NCBI GenBank assembly: GCA_004352715.1
Contig: SCFE01000003.1
Span: 1,529,881 to 1,593,880, forward strand
DNA from: Hofstenia miamia
Lineage: Eukaryota; Xenacoelomorpha; Acoela
Direction of reading: 5' to 3'
Length of the DNA: 64,000 nucleotides
Shown here: piece after piece, positions 43,579-57,100 of the stretch
Numbering within the stretch: the stretch's first letter is position 1
How the letters are laid out: each line of letters starts with the position of its first letter
The notes under the pieces: model-generated
The model's database searches: none
The model's input: the letters and a program-made list of their open reading frames with translations, nothing else
Told to the model about the DNA's origin: nothing
Program-made: the position numbers and the translations under genes

Positions 43579-43813
43579 AAAACTCAAAAAAATTTCAACG
43601 ACAACATGGACACCTGTCGAATTACAATAACAGAACATATTTCCAAATTTGGACAATTCCTAAAAACCTTTACATCAAATGTTAATTCAGCCTATATGAA
43701 CTTCTTTCAAAGTGGATTAGATCAATTGGAAAAGTCTAGGAATGGTGAACTTAAGGATGTAAAGACACTCTTTCCTAGTGAAGGCAGCATTCAATGTACA
43801 CCTGAAGATACAA
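43579..43813 (+). CDS. unknown gene, exon 1 (coding from 43606)
   Basis: The acceptor-like TATTTTAG precedes 43579. Reads MDTCRITITEHISKFGQFLK, then TFTSNVNSAYMNFFQSGLDQ and LEKSRNGELKDVKTLF. Donor CAA|GTATAT at 43814 fits the next exon in phase. Without splicing the frame ends at TAA 43855. Confidence 0.55.
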
Positions 43814-46339
43814 GTATATCTGATTCTCACACTTCTAATCTACTAAATGTAGCCTAAATGAATGTAATGTAACTTCTACTACGTTGCTCTATTTTGCAAT
43901 ATGTATTAAATAGAAAAGTTTTACTGCTTTGCTTAACCTTAAACCGCATGGCGTCCATTTAAAAGGACAACCCATTTTTCAATATTTACAAAGAATGTTC
44001 CCCAAGCCTATTAGCAAACTCGAAAATTATGAAGTATGGGCAGGTCTAATGCAATGTTGAATATTTCTATCAAAGCGTATTGCTGAGGCTGAAGTAGTTG
44101 AAAAGTTTAAATATTTTTCTTAAAATTTCGAATTTTCGAAAAAGAGTTAAATTATCTCTGTTCCTAACGTTCATGTATTAAAAAAAATTTGATCCATGGA
44201 AACAACAAAGAACTTTAAATGTTTCTTGATATGTGCAGAGGCATCCCAAGCCCATTGAGGTTTTCCATGTGCAAAGTCACAGGTCGTGAAGCCGAAAAAA
44301 TTTTAAAATCAGCAATTTCGGAGGTCACATTGGGCTCATTAATGGAGGTGGTAAACCTATAGGATTTTCAAGCATATTGCTATTTAACATTATTATTACA
44401 ATTGATCATAACTTGCAATATTTATCTGGAACGTAGTGTATAGACATAGTTTCAAAAATGTGCAATGATTACGTAATCTTGAAGAAAATGTTAAGCAGGT
44501 TATTATCATGGAATGGGATTTTAGAAATATAACTTTATTTAAGATTACTTATCGGATGTTCTATTAAAAACATGGATACCAACTTTGATATGTAATACAT
44601 ATTAAGAAGCAAATAAATATGTCTAATTTTCTTAACTAGATGAAACTGTTAAGAAGATGACAAAGCTTTTCAAAAGCCGAAATATAAGTAAAAAGGAAGA
44701 CAAACGTTTTGATTCAGAAATAGATAAAAATGCAAGTAAGTGCATTTTCATGGATTACATTATATTATCTATTTGCGAATACTATATTATGCATACATTG
44801 AATATATTAACTATAAATTTATATTTTCATTGAATTGCAATAATATATCAAGATTTAAATGCTAGCGCGAGCATCAGTGCAACACTTCAAGAATGTGTTT
44901 TTTGAAGACTATTTAATATCTAGGTCTAAATGTTGGAATTCACTAGCAATTCCTGCATTTCTGTTGAGGCAAAGATTTCTAACAGCTTGACTTCCCATCA
45001 AAAAAATGATAGCATTGCATCGTTACACTTGTATTCAGACAATCTACGCTAAAAGTCTTAAAATTCAGTCGTAGGTTACAACATATGCTACAGTAACTTC
45101 TGCTATTCTTTAAGAATTTAACCGTATCACGGTTTTGTTTTTATTTGAACAATGTAACATTTAGATAAAATTTTGGTAGAAATTAAATTGATTTTTTTGC
45201 CATTTTATATTTAAATGCCACTTTATGACGATAGATGGCAGTCAATAGAATGAATTTCTATTTTTAAGCTCAGTTACTCATCTGTATTTCTAAAAGTATT
45301 ATTTCATTACTGAAGTTGCTTGTCTTTTCATCTATTTAATTTATTCAAATATTCCGACATACTTATTTTTATTAATATTTTATACAATCTAGGCGTATGT
45401 GAAACAGTTTCTATATCTACAGATACCAATGACATATTGTACTTTCAAACAGAACACNTATTCCGACATACTTATTTTTATTAATATTTTATACAATCTA
45501 GACGTATGTGAAGCAGTTTCTATATCTACAGATACCAATGACATATTGTACTTTCAAACAGAACACGTTTTTGAATCACAAGCAATTGAATATAATACAA
45601 ACCTTAATGTGACTAGCTCCCAGGACATGGGTAGTGGCATGGAACTATGTTCGGAGATTCTAGAAAAAATCAATCGCAATCGAATTTCAGATAGCACCGT
45701 GAGTACGAATTCTACACAAAGCGTTAGAACGAAGAAAAACAGATTTAGTCATTACGGTTACCTAAAGAACCAGGTAAGAAATTGAAAAATTTTAATCAGT
45801 AACTTCAACAGGCTTGCATATTAGTATTAATTATAATTTTAATTTTCTGCATCAATCTACCAGGTGTTCCATTTGACTGGGGACCCAGCTCCACTTGCTA
45901 AAGTTATATTACGGTCTGTGGTGTTGGCGATTTTATTTGTTGAAAAAATAATTTGGTAAAAATATAGCATAAAAATACAGTACTCAAACTTAGAGCCTTC
46001 CTTGTTAGTTATTTATTAGTACAGCCCGCTTAAAAGCAAAGCATTATCTATTGGAATGTATTATAAAAGAAAATGTGCAATCATATATGAATAAATAGCC
46101 TAAATTTACACTAAGGTATTTGTATTTAGAATTGTCAGCGATTGTATAGCAGACGAAATGCACTTACTTCTTTAGACATTGAACTGCAAGACAGCAAATT
46201 TAAGAAAACTGAGGAGAAAGAAGTTTCACTACAACTGGAAAAATTCTCTCGTTTCGTAAGTTCTGAACTCTCGAAAATTTCTGATGGAAATATGCAAATG
46301 ATTAAAATTGGTCAAATATGCGCAATTTTGTTTGGATAG
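43579..46339 (+). CDS. four-exon gene of unknown function
   Basis: Exons 43579-43813, 44640-44735, 45502-45773 and 46130-46339 are linked by AG acceptors and GT donors whose phases (1, 1, 0) fit without a stop. The likely start is ATG 43606 (AACATGG, good context), giving about 260 residues. The protein has no signal peptide or membrane segment; it is rich in Ser, Thr, Asn and charged residues. The last exon ends FSRFVSSELSKISDGNMQMI, then KIGQICAILFG, which weakly recalls a BESS motif, the C-terminal interaction motif of MADF-BESS regulators. I saw no MADF domain. AATAAA-like sequence follows at about 46413. The first exon's donor is my choice; reading through gives a stop at 43855, so an alternative short isoform is possible. 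Name and function unknown. Confidence 0.6.
44640..44735 (+). CDS. unknown gene, exon 2
   Basis: TTAACTAG acceptor, GTAAGT donor. Reads ETVKKMTKLFKSRNISKKED, then KRFDSEIDKNA. Highly charged. Phase 1 in and phase 1 out. Confidence 0.6.
45393..45457 (+). CDS. unknown gene, partial allelic copy of exon 3
   Basis: The first 65 bp of exon 3 before the N at 45458, with acceptor CAATCTAG. It differs from the full copy by two coding changes (GC against AC at the splice junction, Ser/Asn; GAAACA against GAAGCA, Thr/Ala). It is the other haplotype, not a separate exon. Confidence 0.85.
45502..45773 (+). CDS. unknown gene, exon 3
   Basis: TCTAG acceptor, GTAAGA donor, 272 bp. Reads VCEAVSISTDTNDILYFQTE, then VTSSQDMGSGMELCSEILEK and KKNRFSHYGYLKNQ. 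Ser/Thr-rich, no known domain. Confidence 0.75.
46130..46339 (+). CDS. unknown gene, exon 4 with stop
   Basis: TATTTAG acceptor, then NCQRLYSRRNALTSLDIELQ, a charged stretch, and a C-terminal helix-like tail ending KIGQICAILFG and TAG. The tail is the part that recalls BESS. Confidence 0.72.
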   Translation, partial: NCQRLYSRRNALTSLDIELQDSKFKKTEEKEVSLQLEKFSRFVSSELSKISDGNMQMIKIGQICAILFG

Positions 46340-47182
46340 CTTATTTCATAATTAAAACGATTTTTTTTCTGATTAAATACATATACCGTTTTCTTTAAAT
46401 ACAGCTTATTAAGATAAATAAAAAATTCTAAAAACCAAAAACGAGATAGGACTATTTGGAAGATCAACTAATCGATTTCTGAAAAGTTAGCGTCAAGGGT
46501 TTGGAAAAAATAAATAGATTGAAATATAATTGATATTATTTGAAATTAATTGAATCCAGATATTTGAATATGCAATTAATTGAAATAAGAATCGCGTCTA
46601 ATTAATAATAAGTTTTTAAATAGAATGCTTCTTAAATTTAATATACTGATTTTTTGTCTTCAACCAAAGCAACCACCAAATTAACCAAATGTAAAGTTAG
46701 AAGCATAAATCAACAATCATTAAAAGCTCACAATAATTTCTTTGAAAAATATTTTTTCTCCTGCTTCTATTTCTGCGAAACTTTGCAAATGTGGTCTAAT
46801 GAAATCATATAATTGAAGTATACCCGTCTCTTTACAAGGTGATGCCAGTCAAGGCATATACATGTTTACATGTAAATTGCTAACTAATATTTTGATAAAT
46901 CTGTTGCATTTCATTGTAACTTTGTTATGTATTGTTATTATATTAATCCGTTTGTTTATAATTAATAGCATATAATGAATACACGTGATTGAAGAATTGC
47001 AATTCATTAATTTTTGCTATTAAAAATCTTTAGTAATTTTAATAATATTTCGCTCAAATTGAGCATCGCTCTATATCTGCTCTAATTATTAAAAATAGCA
47101 TTATAAAACTTAACGTTGATTAAAGGTAATTTATGTTTTTAGATTTAATCATCATTTGAGCTAAGACTTATTTCCATTAATG

Positions 47183-47214
<32 letters not shown>

Positions 47215-47329
47215 NAAGTTTGGATTTCCAATGTGAAAAATTTTCAAATTATAGCTGGCAATTATTGCTAAGATATCGAAATGAAAAGCGAAAAACAGTT
47301 AGTTAATATTAAAAATAACACAATGCTTG
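46340..47329. other. no gene seen
   Basis: 3' flank of the unknown gene. A TA tract at 47188-47214 ends at a single N (47215). Confidence 0.55.
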
Positions 47330-47420
47330 ATAATTTTTTAAACCGATATTTTATCATAACGATACCAATACCTATCATTTTTGAAAAAATATCGTGAAAT
47401 ATCCGATATATTGAATTCTC
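47330..47420. repeat. iterated CGATAT/ATATCG words
   Basis: AACCGATATTTTATCATAAC, then GATACCAATACCTATC, ATATCGTGAAATATCCGATA: the words ACCGATA and ATATCG dominate, next to CAGGGTGC at about 47430. Similar vocabulary to 39890-39975. Confidence 0.5.
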
Positions 47421-47751
47421 AGGGTGCAATGCTTTCAAATGTGATAAATCCCGTGTGACCATAAGCACGTAGGGTAACAATAGTAGTAACCATAAAAGTA
47501 GTAAACAATTGACAAAAAAACTGATTCTTCCTTCATAATATAATATGTACCTACTACAATAATTCAAGTGGCATAAAAATTATGAAAAGTGCGTTCAGTA
47601 GTCAAAGGGCATGTGTATGAAAAAAGTAATTTTTTGTCCGTTAACTTTCCTTTCAAATAACTTTATGAGCTTTCAGATTTGAGGGTTTTCATGACATCGC
47701 AAGAAATTGCTCTCCCTTTATTTAGTGTTTATTTCTCTTCTAAATTTGAAT

Positions 47752-48120
47752 CAGACTTGTCAACGAGCCGAGCTTCTAACGAGCCGAGCCGAGCTTTAGC
47801 ACAGCATTTCATACACAACGAGCCCAAAACGAACCTATTTTAGGCAAAACAAGTTTATAGTTCTGCTTGTTAATTTGATTATGGAGATTTTTTTATTTTG
47901 TGCAGTCAGTATGCCTTCCTATAATCTTATTTAAGAAATGTTTATTAAGTAATAGGAAGAGCTATGTAAAAAATTCTTTTAGAACAATATTTTTAAAAAA
48001 TACCGAGCTCAAACGAGCCTCATTCAAAGATTTTATGTGGAGAGCCGACCCGAGCCTAGCCGAATTTACACAAAATTTACACGAGCCGAGCTTGGAAATT
48101 TCGGCTCGTTGACAAGTCTG
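47752..48120. mobile_element. 369-bp hAT-type MITE with perfect 20-bp inverted ends
   Basis: The left end CAGACTTGTCAACGAGCCGA (47752-47771) equals the reverse complement of the right end (48101-48120). ATTTGAAT occurs immediately on both sides (47744-47751, 48121-48128), an 8-bp target duplication as made by hAT transposases. The interior iterates ACGAGCC(G/C) and CCGAGC words in both halves. No transposase. The + frame 47900-48112 is formed by this repeat and is not a gene. Confidence 0.92.
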
Positions 48121-48568
48121 ATTTGAATAAATTAAGTTTAGTCTTTAAAGCTGGAGTTAAACTTTTCATGTTTCATAAAATTTTTTAAGTATATGTTGCT
48201 CAATACAATTAAAAAAAAATTGCTTAAATATTTGAGCTTTAGTTGTGATTAAAAAATAGAACTGAAAATGGTAATTTCTGATTACTGGTTAAGTAAGTAG
48301 GAACAAGTCGAAGGAAAGTTTCAACTAATTTCTCTTTATAAAAAACATATTATTAGATTGTAGGTTATTTTCTAATAAAATAATGCAATCAAATTATTCA
48401 TCTAGCAAAATAAATAAAAGGTTGAAACAAATAACAACATAATTTAACTGAAACTCTAAAAAGCTAGCTTAAAAATTGCAATAATTAAATTTAGCACCTT
48501 TGAGTAACGACTCTTAAACAAATGTAAAAACACTAAATGTGACCAATAAAGATTGTAAGATTCTGCAC
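48121..48568. other. ELF 3' flank, nothing further seen
   Basis: 3' untranslated and downstream sequence of the ELF-like gene; several TTTATT-type words could give poly(A) signals on the minus strand, but none can be chosen. Confidence 0.5.
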
Positions 48569-48671
48569 TTAAATAGCAGACGATGCCAACACACTACGAG
48601 GCAAGTCATTGAATTTGTAGACCAATCGTTGGCCGTCCACTTTGGAGAGAATGCCTTTACGGTAATAATAT
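48569..48671 (-). CDS. ELF/E74-like, terminal exon with end of ETS domain
   Basis: GTTTAG acceptor after a 446-bp intron, AG|A junction (Arg). Reads [33 protein letters not shown], then TAA at 48571-48569. Confidence 0.95.
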
Positions 48672-50936
48672 CTAAACATTAATTCAGAGAATACTTCAAT
48701 AATATAAAAATCTTTTAATCAATCTTTAACAATGTTCATTTCCACAAAAAAGTGTATCATCTGATATTTCATTAACTATAGCTCAAATTTTTTTTCAGGT
48801 TCTTAAAATTAATTCAAGTCATTTTCATTCTACCTTAATTAATAGAGGGTCATCGCTCTCAATTTTTAAGCAATTTTTGTTGCAATATATTAAAAAAGTT
48901 TTCTTATCGATCTTACATTTTACTTTACTCTAAGGTAAACTTTGTCTTAGGCTTCACTCGATTTATATTTTCTACGATTCCTGTTGTAAACCATTAAAAT
49001 GGAATTTACCTACGTATGTTAGTATTACTTCAAAATATTTTACAATGAGATATCAATATAATAAAAAGCCTCATTACTTATATTTACATTTGCTTAATAT
49101 AGTAAGTCTATGAGTACCTGAGTGCTCTGCCCATAGTCTCGTAATTCATTTCTGGTTTGTTTTTGTGCTTCCCCCAAAGTTTTGAAACTGCTTTTGAGTC
49201 TACCAATTTAAAGCTTCCTTTTTCTTCATCTAACCACTTGATGATTTTCGGACAGAAATCTGGATTTTTAAGAAGCGAGAGTAAGAACTCCCAAAGGTAT
49301 GTTTGACTTCCTGCTAAAAATTATCATCATTTAATGTATTCACAAACATTTTTTAATAGGACAGCAATTGGGGTATGATCAAGAAGTGAGACTTTTATTA
49401 TAGCAAATATTGCAACATTTACTGAAGAAGCACCCATTGTATATAAAAATTCTAATTTGTAAATATTGACGGTTTTCCACATAGCTTTGGGTCTTGGCTT
49501 CAGATATTCTTCTTTTATAGTTCAATTCTATGCATAATATGTTAAATAAAGTGTCAATAAAGTTTTCATTCAGAAAAGTAGACAATCGTTTAAATACAAG
49601 CAACATTTCTAACACTAAATAAATTTTAATCTTTGACATACAAACCTAACAATTATATTTTAAGAGCCATTTCATTGTTTATTCTTTTAGAGGAACTTTC
49701 AAAGGGATTTTAGAATTTATCACATTCTTTCATGGATACGTTATCTTTAACACAAAGTGAATATTTATTGTCCTTTCATAATTTTGGACTAAACCTTGAA
49801 TATGTCTTGAATATAATAAATATATACACCTACAGTTCTGCTTGCATATTCATCTAATTTGGGATAATTGTAGGAAACATGTAGCAAACAATCGATAAAA
49901 ATAGTAATGAAATTTCTCAAAAATATCAATGGAAATTTCTACGGTTTCATACATTGTTATACAAATTGAGTGGAAATACAAATTGATTGCAAATTATGGG
50001 ACAAATTTGGTACTATCTAAGTGCTTGTCTTGCAAATAATGCATTAATTTTTGTATTGGACGATTGGAGAAATCATATAGATAAAGGAGATAGTGTTTGT
50101 GTTATATTATTATACTTATCTAAAGCATTTAATCAATAAATCATAAAATATTAATAGAAAAATTAAAGTATATATATATTAGTGAATATGCAACTAAGCT
50201 ATTAACCTTGTATTTAACTAATAGACAACAATGCATAAACGTAAACAAAGATATCTCTAGTAAACTTATAATTTTAGTAAAAATATAAGACTATAAGATA
50301 TATTTCGCTCAACTTGAGCATCGTCAATTTACAAAATTTTCCCTCTAAATTAATTATATATAATTAAACGTTGATTAGAGCTAATTTGTGATGATATATG
50401 TAGTCATCTTTGATGCTAAGACTTGGTTGCATTGATCTTACGTATATACTTTCGATTACTTTTAAATTTTTGTGGATGGTTGATCTTAAAATTTTGATGT
50501 CATAATTTATAAATTAATACCGCAAGTCTCATTTCTAGGATCATTGATATTCAATCTTTATGTTAATGACATCAATTTTAATACAAACATAAAATGCATC
50601 CAATGTGCTGAAAACACCCTGCTGTATTCAATCAACTATTTTTTATTGATTACTACAAAATGCCATATTATAGTCTAAAAAATATAATGAAGTTAAATGT
50701 TGATAAGACTACATTTATGTTGTTAAATGGCTCAAACAAAAATGGAAAATTAATGTTAAAAATAAACGACAATATCATACAGGAAGAGATCAAAATTAAA
50801 GACTTAGGAATACTTTTTGATAATAAGTTGTAAATGAAGTCAAGAAAGTAATGAAGAAAATGATACGAGGAATCAAAACACTATTTAAACTTCAAAGATT
50901 TATACCTATTAATTGAAAAAAATGTTCTAATAAAAT

Positions 50937-50972
<36 letters not shown>

Positions 50973-51900
50973 CTGCTTACTAACAACTCTCAATAAATAA
51001 ACGAAGAACAAACTAGAAAAGATTTTCAATTGGAGTATCAACACCATCCGTGAAAGAAGGAAGCAAGTTACAATCAGAGGAAATAATTATTTGGTTTCAT
51101 TTTAATACTTGGAAAAGCTACAATCTCTAAAAACATTTTTCAAATTGAAGGCAAGAAACAAAATATCAACTAAGATTGACTTGAGAACAAATTCTTATAG
51201 AAAACTAAAATTGTAAAAAGTGTTTGAAAATTTGTTTGCATATAAATTTAATGAGCCTGGGACACTGAAAATAAATATTATAATGATGATAATAATAATA
51301 ATTATTATTATGATAATAAACAATACCTACTTAGCGACAATAATACACTACATTCATTTGAAAATTTTGTATAAAATGTTCACACAAACAACACACACAT
51401 ATCATATATTATATATATTTATTATATTTGTAAATAGCTTTTTGTAGTTTTGTAGTTTATAGTTTTTGTACCTTTTTCTTGTAGCAATAAATTGCTATGA
51501 GTCTTATTATGAAACGCGAATAGAAAAAAACTAGAAAAAATTTAGAAAAAAATTGAAACAATTTCTAAAAAAAACAGCTTACATTAGGAGACGGTAAGAC
51601 ACTTCATGCTTTCGAAACATACATCCAACATTGAGCACCTACACAAACATTCACTCAAATATTGATTATATTATTATATATTGGACTTATTAATTTTTAG
51701 TTAATTATTTGTTTATGTTATATTTTTTGTCATGTGTTAGTTTGTAGATTTTTGTATACATATATTGCACAATAAATTTGTTCTGACTCTTATTATTATT
51801 ATTAAAATACTGAGTTTTGTATTCAAAAAAAATTCATAATGGACATTGAATGATATAAGTTAATAATTGTTTTCAAAATGCTACTGAAGTATATTATTTA

Positions 51901-51935
<35 letters not shown>

Positions 51936-54149
51936 GTGTTCTAAAGAACATACATCTTCCGTCTTTTGGACGTCTCTTCGGAGGAAAAAAATAGTCCTGA
52001 TATATCCGTTTTCTTTGATCTGAAATATTTATATTTAAAACAATACATACAAATTTTTTTTAAGAGTAAATATACAATGAATCATAATTGACAAATATAG
52101 AAAAATGCATGTCTATATTCTAGAACGAAAGCTTTAGCAGCATGTTTGGAAATTTAAATATATGTACTAAACAGNATCGTGTAAACGTGGCTTAGAATTA
52201 TAACTAATTCTTTACATTTAATTCTTAAAAATACTTCTTGCATCAAGTGTTGGTCTATGTTTTGATAAAGTCATTTTAGAAATTTCTACGGAAAATTGTC
52301 AGGCCGTGTATTGTATACAGTAGGCCTTGGCGCAGTTCATAAATGCATTATTATTTTAGTCCAAAATACACTAACTTTACTAACGATAGTTCACTTAGTT
52401 TTAAAACACTTAAATTTTTTAACACACATATCTAGGTAGTAATGTAGAATATGCTGTTAATGCTTATAAATATAGCAACCTTTGTGATTGCATGCATTAA
52501 ATGCTCGAAATAAAAAATGAACACATTGAAGCAACAAATACCATAGAAGTGTGAAAATAAAACTTGAGTCAATTTGAATAAACACATTTATTGCTCAGTA
52601 AACAACCATCAAATGCTTTAACGTGTTTTAATTGAGAGTAGAAATTAAAATGTAATCACTTTAAATTAATCATTTGTTTACTAATTGTTTATTTGTTCAT
52701 TGGTAATTGTCGAACAGGCAAATATGTTTGCGCACAATATTATTAACAGTGATATTTAAATAATTTAATGCATTGCCTGATATTTCTTTTGCTATTACAC
52801 ATCTATAATCAAAGTTGCAAAAGGCGTTTTTGAATCAGTTTTAAAACGGAAAAATTGCTTTAATTTGAACATCGATATATATAGGCTCAAACTTCAAATG
52901 ATGTCGAACTTTTTAGAGCTAAACTATATCATTGCGTCTTTTGGAACCTGAGATTAAAGAGTGAAACTGTACAGTCGAACAGGGCCAGCCAAGGCCTGTC
53001 GATGTATGAAAATTTGCGACAAGAACCCGACCCCATTGCAACTCTTTCTATAACACACATTGATATTTATTTCAAATCGAATTCCAGTGTGCTTGAGTAC
53101 TTGATGCACCGTTATCATCCGACCCGGTCTACCTAGTGTTTTCTTAGCCCATACCCGACTCGTACGAGGCAAAATTTGGCCCATTTCGGCTCGTAAATAN
53201 TATATATATATATATATATATCACCTGCTTACTAACAACTCTCAATAAATAAACGAAGAACAAACTAGAAAAGATTTTCAATTGGAGTATCAACACCATC
53301 CGTGAAAGAAGGAAGCAAGTTACAATCAGAGGAAATAATTATTTGGTTTCATTTTAATACTTGGAAAAGCTACAATCTCTAAAAACATTTTTCAAATTGA
53401 AGGCAAGAAACAAAATATCAACTAAGATTGACTTGAGAACAAATTCTTATAGAAAACTAAAATTGTAAAAAGTGTTTGAAAATTTGTTTGCATATAAATT
53501 TAATGAGCCTGGGACACTGAAAATAAATATTATAATGATGATAATAATAATAATTATTATTATGATAATAAACAATACCTACTTAGCGACAATAATACAC
53601 TACATTCATTTGAAAATTTTGTATAAAATGTTCACACAAACAACACACACATATCATATATTATATATATTTATTATATTTGTAAATAGCTTTTTGTAGT
53701 TTTGTAGTTTATAGTTTTTGTACCTTTTTCTTGTAGCAATAAATTGCTATGAGTCTTATTATGAAACGCGAATAGAAAAAAACTAGAAAAAATTTAGAAA
53801 AAAATTGAAACAATTTCTAAAAAAAACAGCTTACATTAGGAGACGGTAAGACACTTCATGCTTTCGAAACATACATCCAACATTGTGCACCTACACAAAC
53901 ATTCACTCAAATATTGATTATATTATTATATATTGGACTTATTAATTTTTAGTTAATTATTTGTTTATGTTATATTTTTTGTCATGTGTTAGTTTGTAGA
54001 TTTTTGTATACATATATTGCACAATAAATTTGTTCTGACTCTTATTATTATTATTAAAATACTGAGTTTTGTATTCAAAAAAAAATTCATAATGGACATT
54101 GAATGATATAAGTTAATAATTGTTTTCAAAATGCTACTGAAGTATATTA

Positions 54150-54191
<42 letters not shown>

Positions 54192-57100
54192 TTCTAAAGA
54201 ACATACATCTTCCGTCTTTTGGACGTCTCTTCGGAGGAAAAAAATAGTCCTGATATATCCGTTTTCTTTGATCTGAAATATTTATATTTAAAACAATACA
54301 TACAAATTTTTTTTAAGAGTAAATATACAATGAATCATAATTGACAAATATAGAAAAATGCATGTCTATATTCTAGAACGAAAGCTTTAGCAGCATGTTT
54401 GGAAATTTAAATAAATGTACTAAACAGAGATATTAAATATTCAGTGCACTATTATTTTTACTTAAACATTTAAAAAAAACAACTTGAATTCCAATATCAA
54501 AGGATAAATTTTTGTCTCAGTGCACTTATTCTTCAATTTAATCCCTGAACCACTGTGTTTTCCCAACGATTACACTGCAAAAAGGGGTTTTATTTTGTTA
54601 TATTTTATGAAGAAAATATCAAATAATTCACTTCACACCATTTCATTCCATTAAATTTAAATTAATTATGAAGTAATGTTTATCAAACAGAAGAGTTACT
54701 TAAATTTAAAATAACTACTGTTAGATAATTGACTTCAAAAGAAACACGTAGTTGTAAACAGGAAATGACGAAATCCGTGAATTTTTATTTAGTTTTTGAG
54801 TAATAAAAAATGTCAAAAATAAGCCTACATACACTTACCAACATTTTCCCAACGACCAATTATCTCAGGGTAATTTGCGTTTAATTTGCGTTTACAAGAA
54901 AAATTTTCCCTTACATAAGGGAAGTCATAGGGGAAAGCTTATCGTGTAAACGTGGCTTAGAATTATAACTAATTCTTTACATTTAATTCTTAAAAATACT
55001 TCTTGCATCAAGTGTTGGTCTATGTTTTGATAAAGTCATTTTAGAAATTTCTACGGAAAATTGTCAGGCCGTGTATTGTATACAGTAGGCCTTGGCGCAG
55101 TTCATAAATGCATTATTATTTTAGTCCAAAATACACTAACTTTACTAACGATAGTTCACTTAGTTTTAAAACACTTAAATTTTTTAACACACATATCTAG
55201 GTAGTAATGTAGAATATGCTGTTAATGCTTATAAATATAGCAACCTTTGTGATTGCATGCATTAAATGCTCGAAATAAAAAATGAACACATTGAAGCAAC
55301 AAATACCATAGAAGTGTGAAAATAAAACTTGAGTCAATTTGAATAAACACATTTATTGCTCAGTAAACAACCATCAAATGCTTTAACGTGTTTTAATTGA
55401 GAGTAGAAATTAAAATGTAATCACTTTAAATTAATCATTTGTTTACTAATTGTTTATTTGTTCATTGGTAATTGTCGAACAGGCAAATATGTTTGCGCAC
55501 AATATTATTAACAGTGATATTTAAATAATTTAATGCATTGCCTGATATTTCTTTTGCTATTACACATCTATAATCAAAGTTGCAAAAGGCGTTTTTGAAT
55601 CAGTTTCAGAACGGAAAAAGTGCTTAAATTTGAACACCGATACATATGGGTTCAAACTTCAAATGATGTCGAACTTTTTAGAGCTAAACTATATCATTGC
55701 GTCTTTTGGAACCTGAGATTAAAGAGTGAAACTGTAAATTCGAACAGGGCCATCCAAGGCCTGTCGATGTATGAAAATTTGCGACAAGAACTCGACTCCA
55801 TTGCAACTCTTTCTATAATACACATTGATATTTATTTCAAATCGAATTCCAGTGTGCTTGAGTACTTGATGCACCGTTATCATCCGACCCGGTCTACCTA
55901 GTGTTTTCTTAGCCCATACCCGACTCGTACGAGGCAAAATTTGGCCCATTTCGGCTCGTAAATATAATCATGCATATGTATTTTAACACAATTTTTGGAT
56001 GTGAAATAAATGTATGAGGATGTAAGGTCTTACAAACCACATTTCAGTCAATAGAGTTCACTAGACGCTATTAGATCAGGGAAACGGATGAAACAATCAA
56101 ACAAATACCAAGTATTGTACGTTGATAAACATTAACAAGCTTAACAGAAAGTTGGCTTGAAATTGCATGGAAAAAGTTTTACATCTCGATCAATTATGTA
56201 AAAATTTTAGGAATACTTATAATAAAATTTAGGGGTTAACATAATTTTCAGTCTTTCTAATAATGCAAATAACGTAACGAAAGAAGATCCTCAGACTATT
56301 TTTTCTTTTAAGTTTGGTGGAGAGGCATCGCACCTTGTCACTGCAAATATCTGTGTGTAACAATAGTTGGAGGCCTGCAATTTATTTTTATATCACATAC
56401 AAATGTATTGTTAAAAACTATATTTATTAAGTAACTAGAATTTTAACATAACCCGAGCTCGTTAAATGAACACAAATTTAATTAACTTTCATTATTTTTA
56501 AAATATAGTTAATTTCTTTTAGCTTTATTTGGTTTATATATATATATATATTTATTTATATATAAAGGTATATGTATATATTGAAAGGTATTTCCCTCAC
56601 ACGTAACATGACATCAGTGAAGAAATAGAAAGATCCCGTTCATGCTTAAATTCTATAGAGTTTTAATGCATGCACATTTTATCATATGTAGTAAATCTTT
56701 AGTATAGCAATTTGTTCAGGCGGGATTCAACCCCATGAAATATGACGTAAAAATAATTTACTAGAAATATTTGATTTCCTCAATTAATTGATCGAAAATT
56801 GGCATGGCGAATTTTATAGTTGGCAAGAAATCAGGATTAAATTTGCGTGTATTACTAATTTATATAAGTTGAAGAGTTTTTTCTGACGTAGTGTATGCTG
56901 GATAAATTTCTTAATGAATTCTTAGGCAAATGATTTAAATTAATCAGTAGCCACATCAAATATAAATGCTGTCAGTACGTCTTTGTTTTAAGCAATTATC
57001 CAAAGTTCAAAATTCTACGCTGACGTAATACTTGTCAACTTTCGTCTGCACTCAAAACATCTTTAGCTGTTAACTCTTCGACGATATTCTTAGAAATCTT

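Noticed and set aside
47900-48112. 70-codon + frame
   Set aside because: Lies inside the hAT-type MITE and is made of its CGAGCC words.
51220-51447. Hydrophobic Ile-rich frame (also at 53472-53699)
   Set aside because: AT-rich 3' region of a retrotransposon remnant, duplicated by assembly, not a membrane protein gene.
56640-56750. Possible tRNA around GCGGGATTCAACCCC
   Set aside because: An acceptor-like pairing can be drawn, but the T-arm is out of register and there is no D-arm or anticodon arm.
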